The notes beneath the pieces are model-generated. The model searched no databases and was not told the origin of the DNA. It saw nothing but the letters and a program-made list of their open reading frames with translations. Shown one piece after another: positions 47,456 to 57,742 of a stretch of DNA of 64,000 nt (the first letter of the stretch is position 1; every line of letters begins with the position of its first letter). The stretch is taken from the NCBI GenBank assembly GCA_001897375.1, contig MKSU01000015.1, positions 1 to 64,000 of the forward strand, read 5' to 3'. The stretch comes from Sphingomonas sp. 67-36. Lineage in GTDB: Bacteria; Pseudomonadota; Alphaproteobacteria; Sphingomonadales; Sphingomonadaceae. Made by a program: the position numbers and the translations under genes.

Positions 47456-49090
47456 ATGCAGACTGTCGAGACGTTGAACGAAGGGCTGAAGCGCGCCTAC
47501 ACGCTCACCATCACCGCGAAGGACATCGAGAAGAAGGTCGATGCCGAGCTGAAGCGCGTCGCGCCGCAGATTCGCATGCCCGGCTTCCGCCCCGGCAAGG
47601 TGCCGACCAACCTGGTGCGCAAGATGCACGGCCCCGCGCTGCTGCAGGACGCGCTCAACACCTCGATCCAGGAGGGCGTGCAGTCGCTGCTCGCCGACAA
47701 GCAGCTTCGCCCGGCGATGCAGCCCTCGGTCGAGCTGGCCGACGGTTACGAGCCGGGCAAGGACGCCGAGCTGAAGGTCGAGCTGGAGGTGCTGCCGCAG
47801 GTGCCGGCCCCGGCGATCGACAACCTGAAGCTGGAGCGGCTGACCGTGCCGGTCGCCGACGAGGCGGTCGAGGAGCAGCTCAGGAAGTTCGCCGACCAGA
47901 TGAAGCGCTGGGAAGACGCCAAGCCGACCCACAAGGCGAAGCTGGGCGACCAGGTGACCGTCGATTTCGTCGGCAAGACGATGGACGGCGTGGCGTTCGA
48001 GGGCGGCACCGGCACCGACATGGCGATCGAGCTTGGCGAAGGCCGCCTCATCCCCGGCTTCGAGGATCAGGTCGTCGGCGTGAAGAACGGCGAGGAGCGC
48101 CAGATCAAGGTCACCTTCCCGGAGGATTATCCGGCGAAGGAACTGGCCGGCAAGGACGCGACGTTCGACCTCACCGTCAAGTCGGTGAAGACCGCCGCCG
48201 AGAGCAAGATCGACGAGGATCTCGCCAAGAACCTTGGCCTCGAGAGCCTGGAGCAGCTCAAGGGGCTGCTGAAGGGCCAGATCGAGCAGGAGCATAACGG
48301 CCTCACCCGCACCTATATGAAGCGCAAGCTGCTCGACCAGCTCGCCGCCGGCCACGATTTCGAGGTGCCGCCGTCGATGGTCGAGGCCGAGTTCGGCCAG
48401 ATCTGGCAGCAGCTCGAGCATGAGGCGACCCATGAGGCCGATCCGAAGGCCGCGATGGAGGAGCTGGAGAACGACCGCGACGATTACCGCAAGATCGCGG
48501 AGCGCCGCGTGCGGCTCGGCCTGCTCCTGTCCGAGATCGGCCAGGCCAATGGCGTCGAGGTGACGCAGCAGGAGATGAACCGCCTGATCGCACAGGCCGC
48601 GCAGCAGTATCGCGGCGAGGACCAGAAGCGCTTCATCCAATATGTCCAGCAGGAGCCGATGGCCGCCGCCCAGCTCCGCGCGCCGCTCTATGAGGACAAG
48701 GTCGTCGACTTCCTGTTCGACAAGGCCGAAGTGACCGACCGCGAAGCCACCCGCGAGGAGCTGGAAGCCGCGATCGAGAGCGACGACGGCTTCTCGACCG
48801 GCACGCACACCCACGACCACGACAACCACAAGCCGCGCCCGAAGAAGGCGGCGGCGAAGAAGGCCGACGCGGGCGAGGAAGCGGCCGCGAAGCCGGCGGC
48901 GAAGAAGGCGCCGGCCAAGAAGGCTGCGGCGAAGGACGAGGCTCCGGCCGAGGAAGCCGCCAAGCCCGCCGCGAAGAAGGCCCCTGCGAAGAAGGCGGTC
49001 GCCAAGGACGAGGCCCCCGCCGAGGAGGCCGCCAAGCCTGCCGCGAAGAAGGCTCCGGCGAAGAAGCCGGTTGCCAAGAAGGAAGGCTGA
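47456..49090 (+). CDS. tig: Trigger factor with a long Lys/Ala-rich C-terminal tail
   Basis: 544 residues; the usual length is about 430-450. Ribosome-bound chaperone and prolyl isomerase. The N-terminal ribosome-binding domain has the signature GFRPGKVPTNLVRK. The FKBP domain (about 155-240) has VDFVGKTMDGVAFEGGTGTD and LIPGFEDQVVGVKNGEE, and the helical chaperone arms follow to about 450. After a His-rich THTHDHDNH segment the last 85 residues are a disordered tail with three copies of PAAKKAPAKK in repeats of about 24 residues, alternating with DEAPAEEAAK. The tail resembles histone H1-like or ribosomal-associated basic tails. A glycosyltransferase gene separates tig from clpP. Confidence 0.96.
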   Translation: MQTVETLNEGLKRAYTLTITAKDIEKKVDAELKRVAPQIRMPGFRPGKVPTNLVRKMHGPALLQDALNTSIQEGVQSLLADKQLRPAMQPSVELADGYEPGKDAELKVELEVLPQVPAPAIDNLKLERLTVPVADEAVEEQLRKFADQMKRWEDAKPTHKAKLGDQVTVDFVGKTMDGVAFEGGTGTDMAIELGEGRLIPGFEDQVVGVKNGEERQIKVTFPEDYPAKELAGKDATFDLTVKSVKTAAESKIDEDLAKNLGLESLEQLKGLLKGQIEQEHNGLTRTYMKRKLLDQLAAGHDFEVPPSMVEAEFGQIWQQLEHEATHEADPKAAMEELENDRDDYRKIAERRVRLGLLLSEIGQANGVEVTQQEMNRLIAQAAQQYRGEDQKRFIQYVQQEPMAAAQLRAPLYEDKVVDFLFDKAEVTDREATREELEAAIESDDGFSTGTHTHDHDNHKPRPKKAAAKKADAGEEAAAKPAAKKAPAKKAAAKDEAPAEEAAKPAAKKAPAKKAVAKDEAPAEEAAKPAAKKAPAKKPVAKKEG

Positions 49091-49136
49091 GCCGGACCAC
49101 TCAAGCTCCTCCCCTTTGGGGGAGACGGCTTTGCAA

Positions 49137-49198
49137 CGAGCCTGTCGGGCCGCCGCCTTTCCTGTTAGAGGAGCGGGCGGGGGGCCTCGACAGGCTCG
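49137..49198. repeat. Inverted repeat after tig
   Basis: CGAGCCTGTCG (49137-49147) and CGACAGGCTCG (49188-49198) form perfect 11-bp arms around a 40-bp GC-rich centre. A short CTCCCC-TTTG-GGGGAG hairpin precedes it in the same 108-bp gap. It may serve as the tig transcription end; no T-run is present. The right arm abuts the proposed start of the next gene. Confidence 0.55.
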
Positions 49199-50158
49199 AT
49201 GCGTTTTTGCCCTGGGGTGCCCGTGCCGACCGAACCGACGATCGCCGTCCTGCTGCCATGCTATAACGAGGAAGCCGCCATCGCGCAGACGATCGCCGGC
49301 TTCCGCGCGGCGCTGCCCGGCGCGGCGATCTACGTCTATGACAACAATTCCCGCGACCGCACGATCGAGGTGGCGCGCGCCGCCGGGGCAACCGTTCGCT
49401 CGGAGCGTATCCAGGGCAAGGGCGCGGTGGTGCGCCGCATGTTCGCGGATGTCGATGCGGACATCTACGTGATGGCGGACGGCGACGCGACCTATGACGC
49501 CGCCTCCGCCCCGGCACTGGTCGCGCGGGTGCTTGACGAGCAGCTCGACATGGTGGTCGGCAGCCGCATCGGCGAGGCGACCGAGGCCTATCGGCGCGGG
49601 CATCGCTTCGGCAACGCGCTGCTGACGGGGATGCTGGCGCGACTGTTCGGGCGCAGCTTCACCGATATCCTCTCGGGCTACCGGGTATTCTCGCGGCGAT
49701 TCGTCAAGAGCTTCCCGGTGCTCTCCGCCGGGTTCGAGATCGAGACGGAGATCAGCGTCCACGCGCTGGAACTCAAGATGCCGGTGGCGGAGATCGAGAC
49801 GCCCTATTTCGCCCGGCCGGAGGGATCGACCTCCAAGCTGTCCACCTATCGCGACGGCTGGCGCATCCTCAACACGATCATCACGCTCTATCGCATCGAG
49901 CGGCCCCTGTGGTTCTTCGGTGCGATCGGCGCACTGCTGCTGGCGCTGGCGGTGATCCTCGCGGTGCCGCTGGCGATCACCTATGTCCAGACCGGGCTGG
50001 TGCCGCGCTTCCCCACCGCGATCGCCGTCACCGGCCTCACCATTCTTGCCGCGCTGAACGGATTCGCCGGGCTGATCCTCGATACGGTCGTGCGCGGGCG
50101 GCGCGAGGTGCGAAGGCTGGCCTATCTGGCACACCCGGCGCCGTTGCGCGGGGCTTGA
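49199..50158 (+). CDS. Family 2 glycosyltransferase with C-terminal membrane helices
   Basis: 319 residues. GT-A fold: TIAVLLPCYNEEAAIAQTIA, VYDNNSRDRT, the metal-binding MADGDATYDA and a GYRVFSRRFVKSFP acceptor-side segment. Two or more membrane helices lie near the C-terminus (WFFGAIGALLLALAVILAVP and TAIAVTGLTILAALNGFAGL). Resembles polyprenyl-phosphate sugar transferases of the DPM1/ArnC type. The start is uncertain: ATG 49199 lacks a clear ribosome binding site, and GTGs at 49217 and 49223 are alternatives. It lies between tig and clpP. Confidence 0.85.
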   Translation: MRFCPGVPVPTEPTIAVLLPCYNEEAAIAQTIAGFRAALPGAAIYVYDNNSRDRTIEVARAAGATVRSERIQGKGAVVRRMFADVDADIYVMADGDATYDAASAPALVARVLDEQLDMVVGSRIGEATEAYRRGHRFGNALLTGMLARLFGRSFTDILSGYRVFSRRFVKSFPVLSAGFEIETEISVHALELKMPVAEIETPYFARPEGSTSKLSTYRDGWRILNTIITLYRIERPLWFFGAIGALLLALAVILAVPLAITYVQTGLVPRFPTAIAVTGLTILAALNGFAGLILDTVVRGRREVRRLAYLAHPAPLRGA

Positions 50159-50212
50159 ACAACCCCGCCGGAGCGCCGATGTTGGCGGTCCATCAGGATA
50201 AGAGAGTCTTCC

Positions 50213-50902
50213 ATGCACAATCCGTTCGACACCGGCGATTTCGCGGGCAAGCTGGCCAGCGCGGGCCTCGGCCTGCAGCAGAACCAGGCGGGCCTGGTGC
50301 CGATCGTCATCGAACAGTCGAATCGCGGTGAGCGCTCGTTCGACATCTTCTCCCGCCTGCTGCGCGAGCGAATCGTCTTCGTCACCGGCGGCGTCGAGGA
50401 TGGCATGGCGAGCCTCATCACCGCCCAGCTCCTGTTCCTCGAATCGGAAAATCCGAAGAAGGACATCTTCATGTACATCAACTCGCCGGGCGGGGTCGTC
50501 ACGGCGGGCATGGCGATCCACGACACGATGCAATATATCCGCCCGCGCGTCGGCACGGTGTGCATCGGTCAGGCCGCCTCGATGGGCTCGTTCCTGCTCG
50601 CGGCCGGCGAGCCGGGGATGCGCGTCGCGCTCACCAACGCGCGGATCATGATCCACCAGCCTTCGGGCGGGGCGCAGGGCATGGCGGCTGATATCGAGAT
50701 CCAGGCGCGCGAGATCCTGCGGATGCGGCATTTTCTCAATTCGCTCTACGCGAAATACACCGGCAAGCCGCTGGAGGAGATCGAGAAGTCGATGGATCGC
50801 GACAAGTTCATGTCGGCGGACGAGGCGAAGGAATTCGGCCTGATCGACGAGGTGTTCGACAAGCGCCCCGCGCCGGCCGATGAGGTTGCGGCGGCGGCCT
50901 GA
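50213..50902 (+). CDS. clpP: ATP-dependent Clp protease proteolytic subunit
   Basis: 229 residues. Serine protease of the ClpXP/ClpAP barrel. Catalytic triad Ser123 ([13 protein letters not shown]), His148 (IMIHQPSGG) and Asp197 ([12 protein letters not shown]), with the same 25- and 49-residue spacings as the E. coli enzyme. The N-terminal about 28 residues are a propeptide or extension. The clpX gene follows after 126 bp. Confidence 0.98.
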   Translation: MHNPFDTGDFAGKLASAGLGLQQNQAGLVPIVIEQSNRGERSFDIFSRLLRERIVFVTGGVEDGMASLITAQLLFLESENPKKDIFMYINSPGGVVTAGMAIHDTMQYIRPRVGTVCIGQAASMGSFLLAAGEPGMRVALTNARIMIHQPSGGAQGMAADIEIQAREILRMRHFLNSLYAKYTGKPLEEIEKSMDRDKFMSADEAKEFGLIDEVFDKRPAPADEVAAAA

Positions 50903-50988
50903 GCCCTCAGGCGGATTCAGGCCCTGAGCCGTCAGGCGGATTAAGGCATTGCCGTTTCGTGACGGGCCGGGTTACGATGCCCGGCCCG
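50899..50988. repeat. Direct repeats and hairpins between clpP and clpX
   Basis: CTGAGCCCTCAGGCGGATT (50899-50917) is repeated with one change at 50924-50942, a 25-bp period starting at the clpP stop codon. A perfect hairpin CGGGCCGGG/CCCGGCCCG follows (50963-50988, loop TTACGATG), then GCCTCC/GGAGGC at 50994-51010. There is no T-run, so the region may attenuate rather than end clpP transcription. Confidence 0.55.
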
Positions 50989-51028
50989 AAAGTCGCCTCC
51001 GCCGTGGAGGCGCGAAAGGATCGATTGA

Positions 51029-52300
<1,272 letters not shown>

Positions 52301-52330
52301 TCGCCGCGCCGGCTGAGTGAGGAATGAGGC

Positions 52331-52362
52331 GGGCGTCGCGGGAGCGGCGCCCGTTTTGTTTT
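52331..52362 (+). terminator. Rho-independent terminator of clpX
   Basis: GGGCGTCGC (52331-52339), loop GGGA, GCGGCGCCC (52344-52352) pairs with one G-T, then GTTTTGTTTT. It lies 31 bp past the clpX stop. Confidence 0.88.
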
Positions 52363-52494
52363 GGGGCGTGGGGCGACGGCTAACGCCGCAGTTTTTGACG
52401 TTGAGCGCCGTGTGCTGTGGCCGCCATTGCGGACATGCTTTCTCGATGGCACGATCAAAACAATGTAACATGAGCTAGAGGCGGGAACGACCTC

Positions 52495-52863
52495 ATGATC
52501 AACAGGAAGTCGTTGGCATATTTTGGCATCGCTATTCTCTGTCTCGCTGGCCTCGTGCGGACATGGGTTTTTCGGGAGGGGCAATCATGGCCGATCTGGG
52601 TTTGGTTTCCGCTGCTGGTGATTGGCTTAAGTTCGCTCTGGGGGCTTCGCGATCCACCCGATCCGAAGGTCAAAGTCTTTGATTTCAACCCAAAGCGTGG
52701 CGCATTCTTTTTCGTTGTTGGGTTTATTATTTTCCCAGTGCTGGCTCTTATAGATGCCGTTTTTGGTGCTGAGTTGTCCCTAACTTCAATGGCCGTATTC
52801 ACTCTGGTAGGGTCGATTTTTGCAGGGATAGCCGGAACATTCACCGAAAATATAGGCATCTAA
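52495..52863 (+). CDS. Small multi-pass membrane protein of unknown function
   Basis: 122 residues with about four hydrophobic helices (SLAYFGIAILCLAGLVRTW, IWVWFPLLVIGLSSLW, GAFFFVVGFIIFPVLALI and a C-terminal one). Between helices 2 and 3 is a polar loop DPPDPKVKVFDFNPKR. Base composition and codon use are noticeably more A/T-rich than in the flanking clpX and agmatine deiminase genes, suggesting recent acquisition or an orphan gene. I do not recognise the family. The 194-bp gap before it holds the clpX terminator and otherwise nothing clear. Confidence 0.6.
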   Translation: MINRKSLAYFGIAILCLAGLVRTWVFREGQSWPIWVWFPLLVIGLSSLWGLRDPPDPKVKVFDFNPKRGAFFFVVGFIIFPVLALIDAVFGAELSLTSMAVFTLVGSIFAGIAGTFTENIGI

Positions 52864-52948
52864 GCCTTTGCGTTCGATATGTCTGCGTTCCGGCCAGTTC
52901 ATCCTATAGCAGACAGCCTTCTAACCGCCCAAATCCGCCGCCCCCAAA

Positions 52949-53923
52949 TCACCCCGGAATCTGCTGGCTGATGCAGTGGAAGCTGCCGCCGCCGGTCAGG
53001 ATCGCGTCGGCACGCAGGCCGATCACCCGGCGATCGGGGAACAAGGCCTGGAACTGCTGCACCGCCGCCTGATCGTCGGGCGCGCCGTACACCGGCACGA
53101 CCACGCTGGCGTTGCCGATGTAGAAATTCATGTAGCTCGCCGGCACGATCTCGTCGTCGCGCATCACGCGGCCGGGGGAGGGGACGGGGACCACCGTCAC
53201 GCCGAATGCCCGCGCGCGCTCGGCGGCCTGCTGATAGACCTGCCAGTTGGGATCGTTCTCCGCCGCGACCGGGATCGCCAGCCGCCCCTCGCCGACGAAG
53301 CGGGCGAGATTGTCGACATGGCCGTCGGTATGGTCGTTGAGCAGCCCGTCGCCCAGCCATAGCACGCGATCGTAGCCGAGGTCGCGCTCCAGCCGCTCCG
53401 CGATCTCCGCCTTGCCGATCAGCCCGTTGCGGTTGGGATTGAGCAGGCATTGCTCGGTGGTGACGACAAGGCCGGTGCCGTCGCCGTCGAGCGCGCCGCC
53501 CTCCAGCACCCAGTCGCACGGCACGATGCGCTTGCCGCGGCGGCGGGCGAGCCGTGCGCCGATATCCTCGTCGCCCGGCAGGTCGTATTTCCCGCCCCAG
53601 CCGTTGAACGCGAAATCGCGCACCGTGCCGTCGCCGGTGACGATCGTCGCCGTATCGCGCAGCCAGATATCGCCGAACGGCTCGACCACCACCTCGGCGA
53701 ACGGCGCAAGCTTCGCCGCCGCCACGCCCGCCTCGGCATCGGCGGCGACGAGCAGCACTTTCTCGCCGCGTCCCTCCGCATCGACCGCGCGGGCGAAGGC
53801 GGCGACCTCCTCCCGCGCCTGATCGAGATCGTCCTGCCACAGCTCCGGGTGGGACGGGAAACCGATCCACACCGCCTTGTGATGCGCCCATTCGGCCGGC
53901 GGCGTGCGGGTCACGCCGCGCAC
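52949..53923 (-). CDS. aguA: Agmatine deiminase
   Basis: About 324 residues. Guanidine-modifying enzyme of the peptidyl-arginine-deiminase fold that converts agmatine to N-carbamoylputrescine. Motifs: WAHHKAVWIGFPSHPELW, FGDIWLRDTATI, NGWGGKYDLPGDEDIGARLA, LEGGALDGDGTG, DHTDGHVDNLARFV and the catalytic Cys in GGGSFHCISQQIPG at the end. The start is uncertain: GTG 53923 or GTG 53914; the frame extends to an ATG at 54082, but that extra N-terminus is arginine-rich and unlike the family. No N-carbamoylputrescine amidase gene is next to it. Divergent from dapB. Confidence 0.88.
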   Translation of the reverse strand: MRGVTRTPPAEWAHHKAVWIGFPSHPELWQDDLDQAREEVAAFARAVDAEGRGEKVLLVAADAEAGVAAAKLAPFAEVVVEPFGDIWLRDTATIVTGDGTVRDFAFNGWGGKYDLPGDEDIGARLARRRGKRIVPCDWVLEGGALDGDGTGLVVTTEQCLLNPNRNGLIGKAEIAERLERDLGYDRVLWLGDGLLNDHTDGHVDNLARFVGEGRLAIPVAAENDPNWQVYQQAAERARAFGVTVVPVPSPGRVMRDDEIVPASYMNFYIGNASVVVPVYGAPDDQAAVQQFQALFPDRRVIGLRADAILTGGGSFHCISQQIPG

Positions 53924-54096
53924 CGCATGGCCGAAAGGAACAGGAATTGGCGAGAACGCATTACTTGCTCCATGACGGGTCGGTTGCGCGTTGTTTGGCA
54001 GCGGGCGAAGCAGGGCGCAAGGCGGCCGAAACTGTCGCGCGGCCCGGCGAACTGTGCCAAGAGCGCGCCCCTGAACCGCCAAACCGCGAGGAACAT

Positions 54097-54825
54097 ATGA
54101 CGAAGGTCGGAATCTATGGCAGCGCGGGGCGGATGGGTCGCGCGATCGCGGCGATCGCCGGCGAGGAAGGCGTGACGGTCGCCGGCGGAGTCGACGCGGG
54201 CGACGACCCCGCGCCGCTGGCGCAGGCGGCGGACGTACTGGTCGATTTCTCCGCGCCGGCCGCGCTGGAGGGGCATCTGGCGGCGGCGGTCGCGGCGGGG
54301 ACGCCGATCGTGATCGGCACGACCGGGCTTTCCGCGACGCATCACGCGCTGATCGACAGGGCGGCGGAGCGGATCGCGGTGCTCCAGACGGGCAACACCT
54401 CGCTCGGCGTCACGCTGCTCGCGGTGCTGGTGCGCGAGGCGGCGCAGCGGCTCGGCTCGGACTGGGACATCGAGATCGTCGAGATGCACCATCGCCACAA
54501 GGTCGACGCCCCGTCCGGCACCGCGACGCTGCTCGGCGAGGCGGCGGCGGCGGGGCGTAGTACTACGCTGGCCGAGGTGCGCGTCGACGGCCGCGCGGGC
54601 CTCACCGGCGCGCGGACGGAGGGGACGATCGGCTTCTCCTCGCTGCGTGGCGGCTCGGTCGTGGGCGATCATCAGGTGGTATTCGCGGGCGAGGGCGAGC
54701 GGATCGAACTGGGCCATCGCGGCGAGGATCGCACGATCTTCGCGCGCGGCGCGCTGAAGGCGGCGCTGTGGCTCGCGGGCAAGCCCGCCGGGCGCTATCA
54801 CATGGCCGAGGTGCTGGGTCTTTGA
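54097..54825 (+). CDS. dapB: 4-hydroxy-tetrahydrodipicolinate reductase
   Basis: 242 residues. Lysine/diaminopimelate biosynthesis. NAD(P)-binding GIYGSAGRMGRAIAAIAG, VDFSAPAALEGHLAAA, IGTTGLSATH, and the catalytic EMHHRHKVDAPSGTATLLGE with His and Lys. Start at 54097 is set by homology and a GCGAGGAA ribosome site. The stop overlaps the nth start (TTGA). Confidence 0.96.
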   Translation: MTKVGIYGSAGRMGRAIAAIAGEEGVTVAGGVDAGDDPAPLAQAADVLVDFSAPAALEGHLAAAVAAGTPIVIGTTGLSATHHALIDRAAERIAVLQTGNTSLGVTLLAVLVREAAQRLGSDWDIEIVEMHHRHKVDAPSGTATLLGEAAAAGRSTTLAEVRVDGRAGLTGARTEGTIGFSSLRGGSVVGDHQVVFAGEGERIELGHRGEDRTIFARGALKAALWLAGKPAGRYHMAEVLGL

Positions 54826-55478
54826 AGAAGGCCGACATCTTCGAATTCTACCGCCGGCTGGCCGAGCTGAACCCGCATCCCGAGACGGAGCTGGAATCGG
54901 GCAACGCCTATCAGTTGCTCGTCGCGGTGGTGCTGTCGGCGCAAGCCACCGACGTGGGGGTCAACAAGGCGACGCGGCGCCTGTTCGAGGAGGTGAAGAC
55001 GCCGCGGCAGATGGTCGCGCTGGGCGAGGAGGGGCTGAAGCAGCACATCCGCACGATCGGCCTGTTCAACACCAAGGCGAAGAACGTCATCGCGCTGAGC
55101 AAGGCGCTGATCGCCGACCATGATGGCGAGGTGCCGGCCGATCGCGATGCGCTGGAGAAGCTGCCCGGCGTCGGACGCAAGACCGCGAACGTGGTGATGA
55201 ACGTCGCGTTCGGCGCGGAGACCTTCGCGGTGGACACGCATATCTTCCGCGTCGGCAACCGCACCGGCCTCGCTCCGGGCAAGACGCCGCTCGCCGTGGA
55301 GAAGAAGCTGGATAAGGAGACGCCCCAGCCGTTCCGCGTCCACGCGCACCACTGGCTGATCCTGCATGGCCGCTATGTCTGCAAGGCGCGCAAGCCGGAA
55401 TGCTGGCGCTGCGTGGAAGTGGACCTGTGCGCCTACAAGCCCAAGACGCCCGCGCCGAAGGAGAAGGCGGCGGCTTGA
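54822..55478 (+). CDS. nth: Endonuclease III (DNA glycosylase/AP lyase)
   Basis: 218 residues. Removes oxidised pyrimidines. Helix-hairpin-helix LPGVGRKTANVVMNVAFG with the catalytic Lys, followed by the Asp in FAVDTHIFRVGNRTGL. The [4Fe-4S] ligands are C-x6-C-x2-C-x5-C (CKARKPECWRCVEVDLC). The proposed start is TTG at 54822, which overlaps the dapB stop as TTGA; no ATG or GTG gives a better fit. The last 15 residues are Lys/Ala/Pro-rich. Confidence 0.95.
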   Translation: MKKADIFEFYRRLAELNPHPETELESGNAYQLLVAVVLSAQATDVGVNKATRRLFEEVKTPRQMVALGEEGLKQHIRTIGLFNTKAKNVIALSKALIADHDGEVPADRDALEKLPGVGRKTANVVMNVAFGAETFAVDTHIFRVGNRTGLAPGKTPLAVEKKLDKETPQPFRVHAHHWLILHGRYVCKARKPECWRCVEVDLCAYKPKTPAPKEKAAA

Positions 55479-55481
55479 ATC

Positions 55482-56669
55482 CTACCCCGCCTGCACCTCG
55501 CGGAACGGGATGGTGCGATCGACCTCCGGCTCTTTCGGCAGGCCCAGCACCCGCTCGCCGATGATGTTGCGCTGGATCTGGTCCGTGCCGCCGCCGATCG
55601 AGGTGAAATAGGCGTTGAGCGTCAGGAAGTTGGCGTCCTCCGCGCGCGGATGCTCCGGCCCCTGCAACAGGCTCTCCGGCCCGAGCAGCAGGGTGCGGAC
55701 GCGCGCTTCCTCGTGCAGGATGCGGCTCATCGCCAGCTTGCCCAGGGACATGATCGATGACGATGTGCCCTGTTGCAGCTCGGCCTTGGCGCGCTGCGTG
55801 TTGAGCTTGTTGAGCGCACGCCACGCGACCACCCGCGCCAGCTCCTGCCGGATCACCGGGTCGCCGAGCTTCCCGGCCTCCCGCGCGAGGCCGATCAGCG
55901 AATAGTCGCCCTTCGGCCCGCCCGCGCCCGAACGCGGCCCGCGCGCGCGATCGCCCATCACCGAGCGTTCATAGGCCAGCGCGGTCTGCAACACGCCCCA
56001 GCCGCCGCCGAGCGGCCCGAGCAGGTTGGCGTCGGGCACGAAGGCGTTGTCGATGAACACCTCGTTGAAATGCGCCTCGTCGGTGATCTGGCGCAGCGGG
56101 CGCACCTCCACGCCGTCCTGCTTCATCGGCAGGAAGAAGAAGCTGATGCCGCGATGCTTGGGCACGTCCCAGTCGGTGCGGGCGATCAGCATCCCGTAAT
56201 CGGCGACCTGCGCGCCGCTGGTCCACACCTTCTGGCCGGTGACGCGCCAGCCGCCCTCCACCTTGTCCGCCCGCGTGCGGATCGCGGCGAGGTCGCTGCC
56301 CGCGCCCGGCTCCGAATAGAGCAGGCACATGCCGACCTCGCCGGCGAGCAGTTTCGGCACGATCTCACGCCTGAAGGCGTCGGTGGCATGGGCGAGCGCG
56401 GTATTGGCCCACAGGTTCGTGCGGTCCTGCCCCGCGCCGGGCGCGTCGACCGCCGCGAAGGCGCGCTCGACGATCTTCGCCTGATCGTTCGACAGGCCGC
56501 GCCCGTACCATTTCTCCGGCCAGCGCGGCACGGCCCAGCCGGCGTCGCGCACCTTCGCCAGCCATTCGCTGCGCGGATCGCGGCCGAACGTGTCATGGTG
56601 CGGCTTCACGCCCTTCCAGTTGGCGGCGAGCCACGCCTCGACCTCGGCTTTCAACTGTTCGTCGGTCAT
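55482..56669 (-). CDS. Acyl-CoA dehydrogenase, large partner of pair 3
   Basis: 395 residues. CLLYSEPGAGSDLAAIRTRA, VTGQKVWTSGAQVADYGMLI, FNEVFIDNAFVPDANLLGPL and the C-terminal SIGGGTDQIQRNIIGERVLG. The ordinary catalytic EGT is GGT here. Start 56669 (MTDEQLKAEVEAWLAAN) overlaps the stop of the small partner by 4 bp (ATGA), indicating tight coupling. Convergent with nth, 3 bp apart. Confidence 0.92.
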   Translation of the reverse strand: MTDEQLKAEVEAWLAANWKGVKPHHDTFGRDPRSEWLAKVRDAGWAVPRWPEKWYGRGLSNDQAKIVERAFAAVDAPGAGQDRTNLWANTALAHATDAFRREIVPKLLAGEVGMCLLYSEPGAGSDLAAIRTRADKVEGGWRVTGQKVWTSGAQVADYGMLIARTDWDVPKHRGISFFFLPMKQDGVEVRPLRQITDEAHFNEVFIDNAFVPDANLLGPLGGGWGVLQTALAYERSVMGDRARGPRSGAGGPKGDYSLIGLAREAGKLGDPVIRQELARVVAWRALNKLNTQRAKAELQQGTSSSIMSLGKLAMSRILHEEARVRTLLLGPESLLQGPEHPRAEDANFLTLNAYFTSIGGGTDQIQRNIIGERVLGLPKEPEVDRTIPFREVQAG

Positions 56670-57706
56670 GCCTGAGCCTCCAGCGCGCGGACATATTGCT
56701 CGCGCCAATGATCGCCGTCGCCGTAGAGCTGCGCGCCCGATCGCGCGCGGCGCAGATAGAGATGTGCGGGATGCTCCCAGGTGAAGCCGATGCCGCCGTG
56801 CATCTGGATCGCATCCCTGGCGCAGCGGACATAGGCGTCGCCGCAGGCGAAGGCGGCCAGCGCGATGGCGGCGTCCTGCGTCGCACTTCCCGCCGCAAGC
56901 TGGCGGGCGGCGTCGCGGGCGGCACTGGTCGCGCTCTCCGCCTCCAGCAGCAGGTCGGCGGCCATGTGCTTCACCGCCTGGAAGCTGCCGATCGCGCGGC
57001 CGAACTGATGGCGCTCGCGGGCATAGTCCACCGCCATGTCCATGATGCGCCGCGCGCCGCCCGCCTGCTCACCCGCCAGCGCGACGAGCGCGGTGGCATA
57101 GGCCGTGGCGATGCGCGCGCCGTCGCCGATCCGCGTCGCGGGACCGTGGAACGACACGTCGGCCATGCGCCGCGTGCGATCGAAGACCGGGAGAGGGGTG
57201 ATCGTGGCATGTTCGCGCGCGACCGCGAACACCGCATCGTCGAGCGTGACGAGGATCGTGTCGGCGATCGTGGCATCGGGCACGAAGCGCGCGGCGCCGG
57301 TCAGGCGGTCGCCCTCCGCGCGCACGTCGCTCCGCCCGGTCCAGTCGCGGCTGCCAGCGAAGGCGACCGCCGCGATGCTGTGGCCGCCCGCGAGGCTCGC
57401 GAGGCGTTCCCCGTCGAGCAGCGCCGCCGCCACGGCGGTCGAAAGCAACGGCGCGGGCAGCAGCGCGGCGCCGGCGGCCTCCATCACCAGCTCCAGCTCG
57501 ACCGGGCCGAGACCGGCGCCGCCATGTTCCTCCGGCACGGTCAGCCCGACGACGCCGAGATCGGCCAGCGCCCGCCACAATGCCCGATCGAACCCGGTGT
57601 CGCTGTCCATGATGCGGCGCACGTCGCTTTCGGCGCAGCGGTCGGCGAGCAGGCGGCGGATCGAATCGAGCAATGCCCCACGCTCTTCCGCCGTCAGCTC
57701 CGCCAT
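56666..57706 (-). CDS. Acyl-CoA dehydrogenase, small partner of pair 3
   Basis: 346 residues. N-terminal LLADRCAESDVRRIMDSDTG, VVGLTVPEEHGGAGLGPVEL, and C-terminal YARERHQFGRAIGSFQAVKH and QMHGGIGFTWEHPAHLYLRR. It ends LYGDGDHWREQYVRALEAQA without a GGTxxIQ motif, as in the other two small partners. Start at 57706 (MAELTAEERG) is set by homology. First gene of the minus-strand pair, with a palindrome 37 bp upstream. Confidence 0.9.
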   Translation of the reverse strand: MAELTAEERGALLDSIRRLLADRCAESDVRRIMDSDTGFDRALWRALADLGVVGLTVPEEHGGAGLGPVELELVMEAAGAALLPAPLLSTAVAAALLDGERLASLAGGHSIAAVAFAGSRDWTGRSDVRAEGDRLTGAARFVPDATIADTILVTLDDAVFAVAREHATITPLPVFDRTRRMADVSFHGPATRIGDGARIATAYATALVALAGEQAGGARRIMDMAVDYARERHQFGRAIGSFQAVKHMAADLLLEAESATSAARDAARQLAAGSATQDAAIALAAFACGDAYVRCARDAIQMHGGIGFTWEHPAHLYLRRARSGAQLYGDGDHWREQYVRALEAQA

Positions 57707-57742
57707 CGCGTATCCTCTCTCGTGGCCGGCGCTCCCGGCGTC

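Noticed and set aside
47441-50731. A 1096-codon minus-strand frame over tig, the glycosyltransferase and clpP
   Set aside because: All three plus-strand genes have clear family motifs; the antisense frame has only low-complexity Arg/Leu/Asp sequence.
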